This document shows, piece after piece, positions 51,261-62,911 of a stretch of DNA of 64,000 nt. The notes under the pieces were generated by a model that was not told the DNA's origin, did no database searches, and worked only from the letters and a program-made list of their open reading frames with translations. Location: the NCBI RefSeq assembly GCF_030247185.1, contig NC_080571.1, positions 29,371,753-29,435,752 on the forward strand. The letters run 5' to 3'. The DNA comes from Malaya genurostris. Lineage: Eukaryota > Arthropoda > Insecta > Diptera > Culicidae. Position numbers and translations under genes: made by a program. Each line of letters opens with the position of its first letter. Within the stretch, counting starts at the first letter, position 1.

Positions 51261-51834
51261 CTAAAATATAACAGCACAGAGAAAAGAAAAAAAAACACAT
51301 TACTTAACGGAGATGCAACCATTCAATTTCGCCACACTACGGCTGGCAGAAGATTTGCCACTTGGTTATTTACACACTCAGCGCTGCGGTAGTTTTTTTT
51401 TTTTTTTTACCGGACTCGCTATATTTGCATAGCATTTGGTTTTTCTAATCGGACTCGCTTTTGAGTAGCGCTACGATTTACAGTGATCACTTCAGCGCTT
51501 CGATTTGAATCGGACTCGCTTCGATCAGCGCTACGGATTTTACTTTACCGGACTCGCTTTTGATTAACGCTGATTTTTTTTTTACTGTGATCACATTAGC
51601 GCTTCGATACATATCGGACTCGCTTCATCCAGCGCTACGGTATTTTCTCACCGGACTCGCTTATTTAAATTTGTTGAACTTTGGAAGCCGCCATCTTGAG
51701 AAAAAAAAACCCTTTCTCTCATTGTTACTACAGCCACCAGTATTAACTTTTGCACAGCGCAGTTTTATTCTTCAAATTGAATTTATTTGCTCGGACGCCG
51801 CCCTATAAAGAGATTCTTTTGATTGATACTGACC
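51261..51834 (-). repeat. Gypsy leader with ~100-bp tandem repeats
   Basis: CGGACTCGCT occurs six times, at 51411, 51450, 51511, 51549, 51615 and 51652. Spacing alternates 39/61/38/66/37, so the real unit is about 100 bp with two sub-units. The palindrome GTGATCAC appears once per unit (51484 and 51592 areas) and AGCGCTACGG-type words stand between. One TTTGCATAGC near 51424 is close to the insulator-protein core TGCATAYYY. No coding frame. Confidence 0.75.
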
Positions 51835-51852
51835 ATTCTACCGGCTGCGCCA
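51835..51852 (-). promoter_or_regulatory. Gypsy primer-binding site (tRNA-Ser type)
   Basis: On the minus strand TGGCGCAGCCGGTAGAAT lies three bases after the 5' LTR. It is complementary to a tRNA 3' end ending GGCTGCGCCA, as in serine tRNAs used by 17.6/297-type elements. The amino-acid assignment is from memory of that family. Confidence 0.72.
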
Positions 51853-51855
51853 AAT

Positions 51856-52045
51856 TGTTGAGTCCAGTCGTGGTCGATCCGCGCTCAAAACACGTCTACT
51901 CACGTCCGCCACGTATCCATGAATGATCCGATTGTCATTACACTACTAACGAGGAATACACATTATCGAGTTAATATTTTGCAGCTGAATTCAGTAGCCG
52001 TACACTGAAACAAATGATCGTTTTATTTATTGTCAGAACTCTACA
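51856..52045 (-). repeat. Gypsy 5' LTR, 190 bp
   Basis: TGTAGAGTTCTG.. to ..GGACTCAACA on the minus strand, intact, differing from the 3' LTR only at CAGTAGCC versus CAGCAGCC. It serves as the reference for the MITE insertion in the other LTR. Confidence 0.96.
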
Positions 52046-52210
52046 ATCTTCATTTTGGATTTACATTCAGTCGAAAGAAATTACCTGGGACTCAATTTAG
52101 AAGTGCTGAATTGTGGGGTTTTCTTCGATATTGAACACTGTTTGGTGATTTTTTTTCGAACGCAAAACAGCTGCATGTTGGATTTATTCGCACTTGTTTG
52201 ATACTAAGTT

Positions 52211-52424
52211 TTTGTCCCGGGTTGGCGGTTCAATGCATAGGACGCTGGTCTTTACAAGCCAGCTGTCTGTATGTTCGAGCCCTGACCTGGAAGGATTCTT
52301 AGTGTCAGTACGATCCATAGTACTAGCCATGCAATGATTCTGTACGCTAAGAATCGGCTGCGAAGTCTGCTGAAACAGAAAGACCAAATTCCACGGAAGG
52401 AATGTAATGCCAAGACTTTGCTTT
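52211..52424 (+). mobile_element. tRNA-derived SINE, longest copy (214 bp)
   Basis: Flanked by a perfect 14-bp duplication TTTGATACTAAGTT (52197-52210 and 52425-52438). The head has the A-box-like GTTGGCGGTTCAATGC and a B box TGTTCGAGCCC, and the body ends CCAAGACTTTGCTTT. The anticodon-type loop has 8 nt, so it is not a working tRNA. Confidence 0.9.
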
Positions 52425-52438
52425 TTTGATACTAAGTT

Positions 52439-52968
52439 CGCATTGTGAACGGAGCACTTAATTGATAATGTTGTGATGTGAGAGATACTATTACTTCGTC
52501 CTCAGTTACTGATAGCTCAAACTGATTTTCATAGTTTACACGCTGAAATTCTATAACAAGTTTGAACAAAATTACAAGAAGGTTGAACAAAGTAAAGTTT
52601 CAACCAAGTATTGACATACACCCGGGGAACGCTTCGAAATAGCGTCGACTTATATTAAACATAATCGAAAATATTGTCGCAATACTGCGTCCGCTGTTGG
52701 ACTTATTTTTTAGAGTCCGCATAGTCCGTTCATGACATACAAAAGAAATATATCGTTCATCTTCAGACCTAGTGAGCTAATCAAAGGCGGTCGGACACTT
52801 TGTGTTAGCGGAAATATTTTCAACAAGAAGTCACTACATGACATACAGCGAACGCAACAATATACTATTTGAAAATTAGCGCAAATTGAAATTTTTTATT
52901 TATTTTATTCTATTGAAAATTGAGAAAATGTTATTAACTGAATCCATCGACTGGATTCAGCTAGTTCT
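52439..52968. other. No gene recognised
   Basis: AT-rich non-coding DNA between the SINE and the interspersed repeat at 52969. Confidence 0.5.
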
Positions 52969-53206
52969 GCGCAGCCTTTAATAAAGCAAAGACAACAAGA
53001 TATCCAGCTCTCACAATTCCCGAACAAATCTTTGGCAACATCCTTTTTTGCGAGCATGGCGCCCTCAGGCGAGTCCGCATCAAATCTTGTACATAGAAGT
53101 AGGGGAGAGAAATGTCAAATTCGTGCGCGCCAAAATAGTAACATTGCGCACCCATACAATTGACATGATATGTTGAATGTGATGCCGTGCGATGGCGTTG
53201 CTGAAG
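52969..53206 (-). repeat. Interspersed repeat, about 235 bp, copy 2
   Basis: Reverse complement of 9868-10105 with about 90% identity by eye (for example GCCCTCAGGCGAGTCCGCAT). Confidence 0.78.
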
Positions 53207-54099
53207 TCAACCAAGAGTTATATGGATTTAAAATGAAGAACTTCAATTTTTATTAAATTTGAGGAATTATCATACCAAATCATCTGTTTTCAAGTAATAA
53301 TTATCTTCAAGTAATAATTATCTTCAAGTAATAATTATAAACTGTTGTCATAAAGTCCCAGTTATTTATGTGGTGAAGATATACAATAAATCTCAAGCTG
53401 CTTTACTGCATGAACGATAAGAAATAAAATGTGTTTCCTTGTAGAGTGATTAAAATTAACAATTTTACGGGTGGAAATAATTAGCAAGATCGATTTCAAC
53501 CTCAGAGGTGTATGTTTTGTCAAATGTTTACTTTCGAAATTACAACCATTTCGATTTTTCAAATCTGTTTTAAGTTGGGTAAAACTACACTGATAACAGC
53601 TTCGAGCCAAAATCTTTTAACTGTGATCGGCTATACAGAGCGATAAATCCTGATTATTTCCTCACTCTACTAACATTGATCCTATCCCGTGACGCTTGTG
53701 AACGAGAGTAGTGATTTACGTTATTACAAATTTCATGTTTTAAGTCAGTTTAGGTTGCACGTATCATGCATTTGGTTCAACTGTTTTTTAATCAATCGAA
53801 GGAGACGATTAACGCGACGCGGACGGTTAACTAAGCCAATCTAAATGTCTTGAAAAAATTTACAAATAATTTTGAGACTACGTAAACACCGGAAATTATG
53901 TACGTAAGCAATCCTCAGTAACATTATTTTTTTATTTGAGGGTACCTCCCAAAACGAAATTCTCGATACGGGCCTGCTTATATACATAATTCAAATGAAA
54001 GAATATCACTTATAGCTCTTTGAGGAAATTTTGTGACCTTAGAAGGGCCGATTCATTGATTTTTTTTTCCGGATCTTTATGATGAATTTTACGCGAATC
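53207..54099. other. No gene recognised; one small tandem repeat
   Basis: AAGTAATAATTATCTTC is repeated three times at 53292-53338. Otherwise no frames or ends of note. Confidence 0.5.
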
Positions 54100-54930
54100 A
54101 GCGCGAATGAGTAATGAATTCTTATTCGACTACTCGTTTCTGAGTGCTCAATCGACCCGATTGATAATGACATTATAAATGTCATTGATATTTAACCCAT
54201 TTTATGAATGTGTTAGTGTGGTTAGTGTAAAAGTTGGGCGACTTACGCCGTTTCATCACACTCCAGCTAGAGGAATGGATGATGCTGACTAAGGTAGGCC
54301 TTTCTATTAATTTCCAGCGAATTTCCACAGTTTATGCTGAAATTCTAAGAAGAACTGATTATTTACTAGTTCTGTATTTACGAAAAACTATAAGATATAA
54401 ATTTCTATATTCAGTTGTATGAATTTTTTATTTAGAAATGAACTGAAAATCAGCACGAAAACGTGCAAAATCGAGAAAGAATAAGCAGAAATTGACAATT
54501 CAGTCCGCATCTTCGCACTAAATTCCGATAGATTTCCGAATCAACCGGTTGGAGGCGAAATTCATTCGGAATCGGTTGTTGCACTGGATTTCGCATTGAT
54601 TCGGATTTCATACTGAATACTGATAGAATTTTTCGCCCATTCGGATTTGATTCGGAGAATTTGATCGAAAACCATTCAGCTTGTTGGTGATGAGACCCAC
54701 ATTATCAGATCCGAATGGATTCCGAATCGGCGAGAAATTTTTATTCGGAATTCCATGTGGAAATCATGTGGAATTCTTCTTCTTCTTCTTTTCCGATTTC
54801 GCAAATGAAAACATTATATAACTGAATATACAAATTTAAATCTTCATGTATATACGGATATACAGACATAGTAAATAACCAGTTCTCCTACATACTGTTG
54901 AAATTCGCTGGAAATTAACAAAACGGCCTA
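54100..54930. mobile_element. MITE, CCCACATTATC family, copies 3 and 4 joined head to head
   Basis: 54100-54690 follows the order of 27880-28430 (CCAGCTAGAGGAATGGATGA, then the CATTCGGAATCGG block). At 54690 ACCCACATTATCAGATCCGA begins an inverted second copy that runs to 54930 and is cut by the CACACTTA element. The left end of copy 3 is diverged. Confidence 0.65.
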
Positions 54931-55807
54931 CACACTTAATTTCCTTTACCGAACTCAGTAATATTTTACCGACTTTTACTCAGCTGAACGTACCGCAATC
55001 AGTTCAGTAATTTATTTATTGATGAACGTTCCGTAAAACTGAAGTTTGTTCGAGCTGTCAGTTTTTACTGCACGGAAAGATAACTGAACGTATTCTCAAA
55101 AACAACTAATTAGTTCAGTTATTCGTACAGTACAGTACAGTATGAAATCAATATTGGATATTTATTTTAATGTGTGGAATTTCGGAAAACACACACCAAA
55201 ACAATTGAAATTCAAATGCATTTTGTTATTTATTTTATATATGAATATTTTTCTATAAAATGAAATCCAAACTTCGTCGAAAACATTCCCCAGTTGTTGT
55301 AAGCGTTCCGATTCCAAACAGTTCATCTGCAATGTGGCTTTTATAGTTAAACACTTTAGCTTTTATAGTTATTGTTAAGATGACATGTTGTAGAAAGAAT
55401 TATATCACTTACTGAACAGTACGAATAATGAAGCATCCAGACATTGAGCTTTGTTCAAAATTAACTCCAATTTACTCATTTAACTAAAATACAAAATGGC
55501 GTACTAGATGTTTACGTATAACAATTGGATTCGGCAATTTTTACCGAACGATTCGTTAAAAGTTGATAAACTGCTGATCGTTCCGTATTATTTCTGTCAA
55601 ATTTACCGAATTATTTCAAAGTGCAAACTGTTCGGTACATAATTACCAAGTTTTCGGTACATGTATTTTAGACAACCGAATTTCGGGAAAAAATTATGCG
55701 GAATACGTCAATTATTATAAGAATAGCGGACAATTCGGTTATTTAGATCAAAGTGATGATTTTTTCCACAAAAACATTACCGAACTGAAAATCCGAAAAT
55801 AAGTGTG
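54931..55807. mobile_element. TA-flanked MITE, CACACTTA family, copy 2 (877 bp)
   Basis: Ends CACACTTAATTTC and the complement of CACACTTATTTTC, with TA at 54929-54930 and 55808-55809. The interior has repeated CCGAACT..CAGTAA and TTCGGTA words. Same termini as 26911-27652, with a different interior. Confidence 0.72.
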
Positions 55808-55809
55808 TA

Positions 55810-56807
55810 GATAAAGGTAAACGCTCTAGAGTAAGGATCAAATACAACTTAACGAGCTCAGCTCGTTATCTTTATTCTACCTTATAATTTCGATAGTCAC
55901 TAAAGACCGTGCAGCCAGTAAGCAGAAAGGATTCATAACATAACTTGTAGTTTACATTTGAAGTTTACATTTAAAGAAAATTTATTCTCACGTTCGGGTT
56001 TAGGAAATTGCTTACCCGACCATCTCTAGTGCTGACCACGATCATTCAGCACTTTATAATCATCGAGATTATCCTGCGTACTCCTCGAATGCGAACAAAC
56101 AGCAGAATATCGTTAAAAATCCTCTAAAAGCTCACTTTCATATGTGCACCGCAACCTTCACTATGGCATTCTCGAACCCTGCAGAGTGTTAGTCGGTTCG
56201 ATAGCAATTCTTGTTTTGTGACATAAACAAGCTCCATAAACGGATACCAAACTGTCGTTTCTGTTAGAGAAAACCATAATAATGGATTCGAAACCAGGAA
56301 AAAACTAGACATTTCTCGTTGTTAATTTATGTTTCGACCACCATTTATCTAAAATATATAGTTCTATTCATTCTAATCGATGCGTAGAAATATCTGCAAG
56401 CAGTAGGTGTAATGATATCGAAAACTTACTTAAAATTGGTTGTGCTGTGGATGTTCAAAACCTGACCACTGGTTCTATTTTCGCACCTCTATATAGAAAA
56501 CAAAAACAAAGTCCTACGTCAAAACAAGCGTTCCGGAAAGCTCACCGTAGCGGGAAAGAATTCTTCGGACTGTAATATAGAAATTCAGTTAGATTATTAT
56601 CCTTTTTAGACGTAGGATAATTTGCACCCGAGGAAAAATATGATTTGCAGCAACCCACCGAAGCAACCATTAGTTGAGCGAGCTAAAAACACGGTTCTTC
56701 GACTTCACTATCGGGAAGTGAGTAAAAAAAAGATCCTGCCGAAGATTGTTTTGCCGCCCTCAAAAACTTTGCTCCCGGAGCGAAGACTTAAGACAGGTTT
56801 TGCTGAT
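55810..56807. other. No gene recognised
   Basis: Non-coding by inspection. Small frames such as 56622-56837 (+) have no motif and run into the 23-bp direct repeat. Confidence 0.5.
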
Positions 56808-57654
56808 GAGAAATGTAATATCTTGCTTTCCTTATAGTTTCCTTATATTACATTTTGGTGGGGAAAGGGTTCCAATCAGCTTTTTACAGCCCTGTCCAAA
56901 ACGTATTGCCCTCCCCGTTAATTTGTATCAGGCCGAATTAGCGCATGCGCGCCATATAAACGCCTCTTTCAATATGAGAAAATTATATTATTACCCAACA
57001 GTTTCTATTATTTATTCATGTTGGTTTTCTTACCTTTGGTCATAGTTAATATTCTGTTTTACCTTAATTCCAGTGTTCTATTCAATTGTGTTTCGTAAGT
57101 GTCTTTTGTTGTCCTTCTATTTTATTTCCATTCCGTACTTTTGCTGGTGTTATTTTATTCCCTGAAATGTAAAAGCCAGTTGTATGCAGTGTTGTTTTTA
57201 TTCTTACCGATGTTCCATTTTGTATCTAAGATTTCCTAGGAATGTTAATTAAATTATTTTCCAATTTTCAGCTCCAGATCTATCACATTTGTTCCTGCTT
57301 TTCTTGAGTATCTTATTCTTTATTCGGGATTTCTTGTTCATGCTCAGTCATCCATTTCCGAAAAAAAGAGAGACAAAAAAGAATTAGTGTTTTTTTAATG
57401 ACATCTTTGTACGGCCGGTCATGATGGTTTGACGGAAAAAAACTGATAACATGCATTTTTATTTAAATTATATTGACACTTGGGTCCCATAAGTATTGTT
57501 ACAACATGTTCACATTTAGTTGTCTTCGGTTGATCCTTGACAGTGTTACCATCCGCTCAGGCACTTTTGAGCATCTGGTGTACACTGACCCACAATTGAA
57601 ATGCATCACTACCAATTTGGTACAACTCACTCAAAGGCACGGTAAAATGTATAT

Positions 57655-57740
57655 TGTATATACACACAAAAACACATACATACACACACAGTCACACACA
57701 TACACACATGCATACATACACATGCATACATACATGTGAT
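57655..57740. repeat. CA/ATAC microsatellite
   Basis: ACACATACATACACACACAG and similar words over about 85 bp, giving spurious Met/Cys/Val-rich frames on the minus strand. Confidence 0.9.
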
Positions 57741-57749
57741 GAATACACA

Positions 57750-59310
57750 GTCTTTGCCTCGTCTCTAAGAAGCAATAACGCATAGCAGTAGTTCGGAAGT
57801 GGTTCAATACTGCTGTTTTAGCGAAGCAAAATGCTCCAAATTTCATGTTACTTCTGAAATTAATCTATCAAACAGAGATAACAGAGCTCACTATAACTAA
57901 TGGTTCTCGTATATGAAATGACTAATGGATTTGAGATGAATGGAGGTACCGTTACCCAATTTCTATCTCTTCTAATGATCGATCGTTAGTCCTGAGCTGA
58001 AACGGTGGCCTTTATTACCATTCTTGCATGCACTTACTCTTACATTTCACTCACACATTATCTCACCCATCAGGTCCCAAACGATACATCCTCACAATAC
58101 AAACTGGATGAACATCGTTTGACAGCTATCAGTGGTTTGCCCATTGGTTAAGTCATTATTATTCCGTTCTATTTTACAATATTCTATCTCATACCACAGT
58201 AATCCATTGTACACAAACCACCAATAAACGTCAAATATGGACTCGATTCACCGTTCACCTGTTGTCATCGTGTGAAACCCAATTGGGATACGTTCACTCC
58301 ACTTAACTTCCACTTCACATTGGTAACAGGGACCGGTAGTATGAAAATAAAATATAAAAAGAGCTCAGTTAAGCCCTACCGGCCTCTCCAACCCCGGATG
58401 TTGGAGCGTAATGCAATCAACATCTTATTCACTCACAATCGAAAGGTATCACAGTATACGGTTTGATACAACGCATACATACATACATGTATAAATATAT
58501 ACAGGCACCAAGGCATACTGACGTACACACATATATACATACATACACACACATGTGTACATACATATACATATATACAAATATGTATTTCACACGCAAA
58601 TATTGTAACATTGATTCACTATTTCTATTCTAATAGATTTTAACTAAATTCATTGTGCCAATAGTCATTTCATTAATAGAGCCACCATATTATTCTACCG
58701 ATTACTCGACTTTCAATAAATGAATTGTGATGAAATCAAATACAAAATCTTTGCTTCATCTCTGATAAGCAATACCGCATGAAAGTAGTTCAGAAAATGT
58801 ACGATATCGCTGTTATAGCGACGCGAAATACTCCTAACCTCATCTCACTCTCGAAGTCAATCTATCGAACAGACACAACAGATCTCGCTCTAACTAATGG
58901 TTTTTATATAATGGATTTGAGATGAATGGAGGTGCCGTCACCCAATTTCTATCTCTTCTATTGGTCGATCGTTAGTCCTGAGCTGAAACGGTGGCCTTTA
59001 TTACCGTTCTTGCATTCCACTTCACTTATACTTCACTCACATATCACCTCATCCATCAGATCCCACACGAGCACGACACAACCTCACAGAATAAACGTCA
59101 AAGATGAACTTAATTCACCATTCAACTATTCCGTTATCGTGTGAAACCTGAGTGGGGTACGTTCATTTCGCTTAATTTCCACTTCACATCGGTAATAAGG
59201 GCCGGTAGTATGAAAATGAAACATAAAAAAGAGCTCAGTTAAGCCCTACCGGCCTCTCCAACCCCGGATGTTGGAGCGTATTGCAATCAACATCTTATTC
59301 AAATCGTTTC
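57750..59310. repeat. Two direct copies of a ~600-bp segment
   Basis: 57750-58440 and 58745-59310 share in order ATGGATTTGAGATGAATGGA, CGATCGTTAGTCCTGAGCTG, AAACGGTGGCCTTTATTACC and GAGCTCAGTTAAGCCCTACC. Both end in CTCCAACCCCGGATGTTGGAG-type hairpins (7-bp stem). The two are about 80-85% alike. Confidence 0.82.
58475..58585. repeat. CATA/TATG microsatellite
   Basis: CATACATACATGTATAAATA and related words over about 110 bp, between the two copies of the larger repeat. Confidence 0.88.
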
Positions 59311-59460
59311 ATGCCTCACTCAATAAACTCAATAATTAAACTAAAAGTTATAACACATATTTATATTAAATTGTAACAATAGTTAATCGTATCTGATGAT
59401 GTTTGCAATACCGTCAAGCCCATCAACCACGGGAGGGGAGAAATGTAATATCTTGCTTTC

Positions 59461-60203
59461 GGACAAAATGATAGCTGATCAATGGAAAGCGTCGAAGAAT
59501 ATATGCATTTTATTAAAAATTTAATAATACATACAGGTTTCGTGCTGATTCCCCACATTATGTGCGAGTTTGTCTTATCCTATCGGCTAGTTTAATCGTA
59601 TTTGTATTCTTTTCAATTTTGTACATATTCACATTTTCGACCAAATCTGGAAGCAATTCAAAATCACGTTGAACGGCATTCCAAAAATCACTGGGTTGGC
59701 CGGCATGGAATAACTTTTCAAACAGAAAAATTGCAGCGGAAACCCTCCGTAAGTGACTGGTTCCTAGCTGTCAGCGTAAATATATTTGGTTGTTCTCTAA
59801 ACGCAGGACTGATTCGTTCAATCTTTCACAGCGATTGCTTCATAATCGGCAAAACGCGACACGTTCGTTTCTTGCAAGGCACTCTCACTTTTCGATGACA
59901 CAGAGTTACTTCCTTCTTTCGTTAGGCGTAGTAGTTTTATCTTTGCTTATTTTTTTTTTTGTTTCCCTATTTTGGTTGAGGAGACTCGACTCGTTATGGC
60001 AGACGTCTGTTAGTTCACCTGTCAAACTCATTTTTCACCACTATTCACTTCTTATGGCTTAGTAGAAGTAGAATCGATTTGTGACTTTCTCGAATGAAGA
60101 AACTAAGCTTTGTGTAATGTGCTGCCGTGGCTGGTGTGTTTGATTAATGTGCTCTTATTGATGAGGAATGTTTGTTTTTTTTCTGTGTTCAGAGACTGTC
60201 TGT
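59461..60203. other. Nedd4 3' flank
   Basis: Probably holds the 3' UTR of the minus-strand gene. I see no polyadenylation signal that is clearly placed, and no other gene. Confidence 0.4.
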
Positions 60204-61438
60204 CTAGTCTACACCGGCAAATCCTTGGCTTCCCTCGATCGCTTTGACCAGTTTTTCCTTGAGCTGCGAGTAGCTTTCGTACGGTGGGAGATCCAATCGA
60301 TTGAAGCTAGATTTAAAAGGAAAAAAAAGTTAGTTCTTTGAATTTACCTTAGGTCAACAGCAGTCGTAACTTACCACGTGTGTGCCCTCGGATAGTTGTT
60401 CGGAGTACCCCACTTCTCGATTGTGAACATCTGAGGTCCGTTCGATCCATACAGTTCTTTGAAGCCGTTCATCGGAACCCGAGAGGTTCCCGTCACGAAT
60501 TGCAGCAACCTCGCACGCATTTCATTGCTGAACGATAGAACCGCTCGCCAGAACCACTGCACTACGACATGGTTCGCATAATAATCTCCCTTGTACAATG
60601 AGTTTCGCTTCCAGTCATTCACGTCGATGCTCTGGATGCCACACATCAACAGTTCCAGTTCGTTTTCGTCGAAGATCTTCAGCAGATTCAGGGGTACCAA
60701 CGAGCCGAATCCATCCAGAAATGCTTGCATTTGGTTTTTCACTCGAGCCGCAAACCGCCACTCGATCACCATTTTGATATACTCATCTTTGTTCTCGTTC
60801 GTCACCTCGATGTCGGCTCCGTTCGGTTTCAGCTCCCGTTGACTAGTGGTTCCGAAACTTTCCTCGTCCACACTGAAGGTCAACATCAGTTCGGACGGAT
60901 CGTTTTCCTTGATGTACAGCAGCGAGTTGTAGTACTCGGTGTCCACCGATTCCATGTCGTTCAGATCGATTTGTTTCTGCAGCATCATTTTGTAGAATGG
61001 CCGTATGAAGAAGGCATCCAGCAGCTTACCGTGATAGACGGCCATTCCGGCAATTCGACCGATGAATCTAGCAAATTAAAAAAAAGCAAAACCGTTATCT
61101 TAACGAGGAATGATGTGGCGTCACAAGCAGAAAACTTACTTGAAGTAGTTCAAATGCTCCTCGTTGCACAGCCCACTGTTGGGATTAATCTGCAGTGTGT
61201 AGTTATCCATGGCCGAGTACTCAAATAGACCGTAGTACGGATTGAACATCTCCTTCGACAGCAGGTAGAACCATTCTCGTGCCAGCCCACCGTAATCCAA
61301 CCCCGCTTCGCCTTCGAACTCCACCCAGAGTTTGGTTTTCAGTAGATCGACTTTGGTTACCGAGTTGATGATTCGGTAGGAATCCTCCAGGATCGATGTA
61401 CGCCTAATTTTGATATCGATTTTGTTCGGAACGTTGGC
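60204..61438 (-). CDS. Nedd4: Nedd4-type E3 ubiquitin ligase, HECT domain exons (partial gene)
   Basis: Three exons on the minus strand: 61438-61140, 61067-60375 and 60306-60204, joined by GT..AG introns of 72 and 68 nt; all joins stay in frame, giving about 363 residues to the stop at 60204-60206. This is a nearly complete HECT domain. It has FEGEAGLDYGGLAREWFYLL, NPYYGLFEYSA and INPNSGLCNEEHL (N-lobe), IFDENELELLMCG, and the C-lobe with LLQFVTGTSRVPMNGF and HTCFNRLDLPPYE, where the Cys takes ubiquitin as a thioester. It ends GFAGVD, as Nedd4 proteins do. The Cys codon is created by the splice at 60375/60306. C2 and WW exons must lie beyond 64000 or in unseen exons; none was found in 61439-64000. 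Confidence 0.95.
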
Positions 61439-62911
61439 CTGCGGCGATCAAATGATGTAGGTTATAAATTATTGAAAAAATAACAAAACGAAATAGTTAT
61501 TTAAGGATTTTGGTACCTCAAGGGTACCGGTTCGTGTTGAGTGCTTAAGGCTATTTTTATTTGTTTTACGTTTCGTCTTCGACTCATCAGTGCGATAGCA
61601 GCTTACGCTAAAATAACTATAATGACAAATTTCGTGCCAAATCGTATTCGAAGTTAGCAGCACCCTTGGCTGATTTTAACAAAACTTTCTGGACATGTAG
61701 ATTTTGCACATGTACTTTCTGGACAATATTTGCGATCGAACCCTTACAGAAAACAGACTTGACAGTGTTGATATCAACAAACAAAAACAAATTGTAAAAT
61801 ATATGCAAATAGAAATGAATATTGCCTTCTGGACGTTGAACATGATAATCATATTTTTATTTCTTTGGTGGACTTAAAAGAAAATTCATTATAGCATACA
61901 CTTGAATTTTTTCAAATTGATCTAGACTGTCTTTTGAAAACGGACCAAACTCTGATTACAATTTTCTTTTTTCATATTCGAAAAATGATAAATACTACAA
62001 AATAGTGTCAGTACTAGCGGTTTTGAAAAAAATCACTGTCGATCTACAAAAAAAAAACGCAATGGAACTCATTTTGTGGGGAGATTTTTACAGAACCTTC
62101 TATCGCTAGTTGCCTGATATTTGCAAAAAATATCCACTTCAAGAGAAAAGGTTTCAGAGAAAAAAAATTTCTACTTAAAAGATACGATTTGGCGGAAAAT
62201 TCGTGTAATCGAATACTACACTGAAAAAATCGTTTTTTTTTTTAAATTGAAGCAGATTTATTAAGAAACACCTTTGATTAAATTTTGTCGAACGTCCAAA
62301 AGGGGTATTTTGAGGCAAAATAGTTTTTCGTTATAATTTTCATTTTGCTTCGCCGCTTTAAGCGTCGGTATAAAAAGTTTATCACCGGAACCGGAAGTGG
62401 GATGAAATGCAGGAGTTTTGTATGAGACTTTAAGACTATTCATTTAAACCATAGTTTGTAAAAATCGGTCACATATCTCTGAGGAAAGTGAATGAGTACT
62501 ACATGGAATGAGAAGTCTCGAGCCTAACAAAAAAAAATCGATGTTTTACCGTGAAAACTTTTGTATTCTTCAGTATAATCTCCATCTAGAGCGATACACA
62601 TCGGTCCTCCAACATTTTGATATCATTTGAAAAAAACCTGTTTTAATCCACCTAGTGGTGTAATGATGCCTTTCTCATGTACATATAATATTGCGGTATT
62701 CTATTCAAAAATTTTCTCTTCGATTTTTGAAAGAAACCAAGTGATTGTTTATGCATAACATACAGAATAAAACAGTGCTTTGATTGCGTAAGCCATCCTT
62801 AAGAGAACGACACTTCCGGCACCGGAATCCGAGAACCGGTATAATCGAAGTCGGTTCGTACGGCCACCAACTAACATGACACACAAACTCACCGTGTCCT
62901 ATTCTTGGATA
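61439..62911. other. Presumed Nedd4 intron or 5' region
   Basis: It starts at the acceptor CGCCGCAG of the first visible HECT exon. No upstream exon is seen. Includes AATCCACCTAGTGGTGTAAT (62646-62665), part of a dispersed short repeat style. Confidence 0.45.

Larger units (their letters stand above)
46043..52045 (-). mobile_element. Ty3/Gypsy LTR retrotransposon, about 6.0 kb, young
   Basis: LTRs at 51856-52045 (5') and 46043-46886 (3', with a MITE), flanked by the 5-bp duplication ATCTT (46038-46042 and 52046-52050). Without the MITE the two LTRs are both 190 bp and differ at one base. Order on the minus strand is LTR, tRNA-type primer site, leader, gag, protease, reverse transcriptase, RNase H, integrase, polypurine tract, LTR, the Ty3/Gypsy order. 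There is no envelope frame after integrase. Pol is broken by at least two frameshifts and a small duplication near 49044-49100, surprising for such similar LTRs. Confidence 0.95.
56831..59437. mobile_element. 2.6-kb segment between 23-bp direct repeats, probable retroposed insertion
   Basis: A 23-bp sequence starting GAGAAATGTAATATC is found at 56808-56830 and again, unchanged, at 59438-59460, which is what a target duplication would look like. The inside has no coding frame, no LTRs and no poly(A). It contains two diverged copies of a segment of about 550-700 bp and two CA/TA-rich microsatellites. Class unknown; a 5'-truncated LINE with a long 3' UTR is one possibility. Confidence 0.5.

Noticed and set aside
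51411..51661. CRISPR-like regular repeats
   Set aside because: Motif is only 10 bp, spacing alternates, and it lies in the leader of a eukaryotic Gypsy element.
56831..59437. LTR retrotransposon bounded by the 23-bp repeats
   Set aside because: 23 bp is far too short for an LTR, and no primer site, gag or pol is inside.
60371..60380. HECT protein ending at HTW
   Set aside because: Artefact of reading through a splice donor; splicing to 60306 gives the conserved HTCFNRLDLPPYE.
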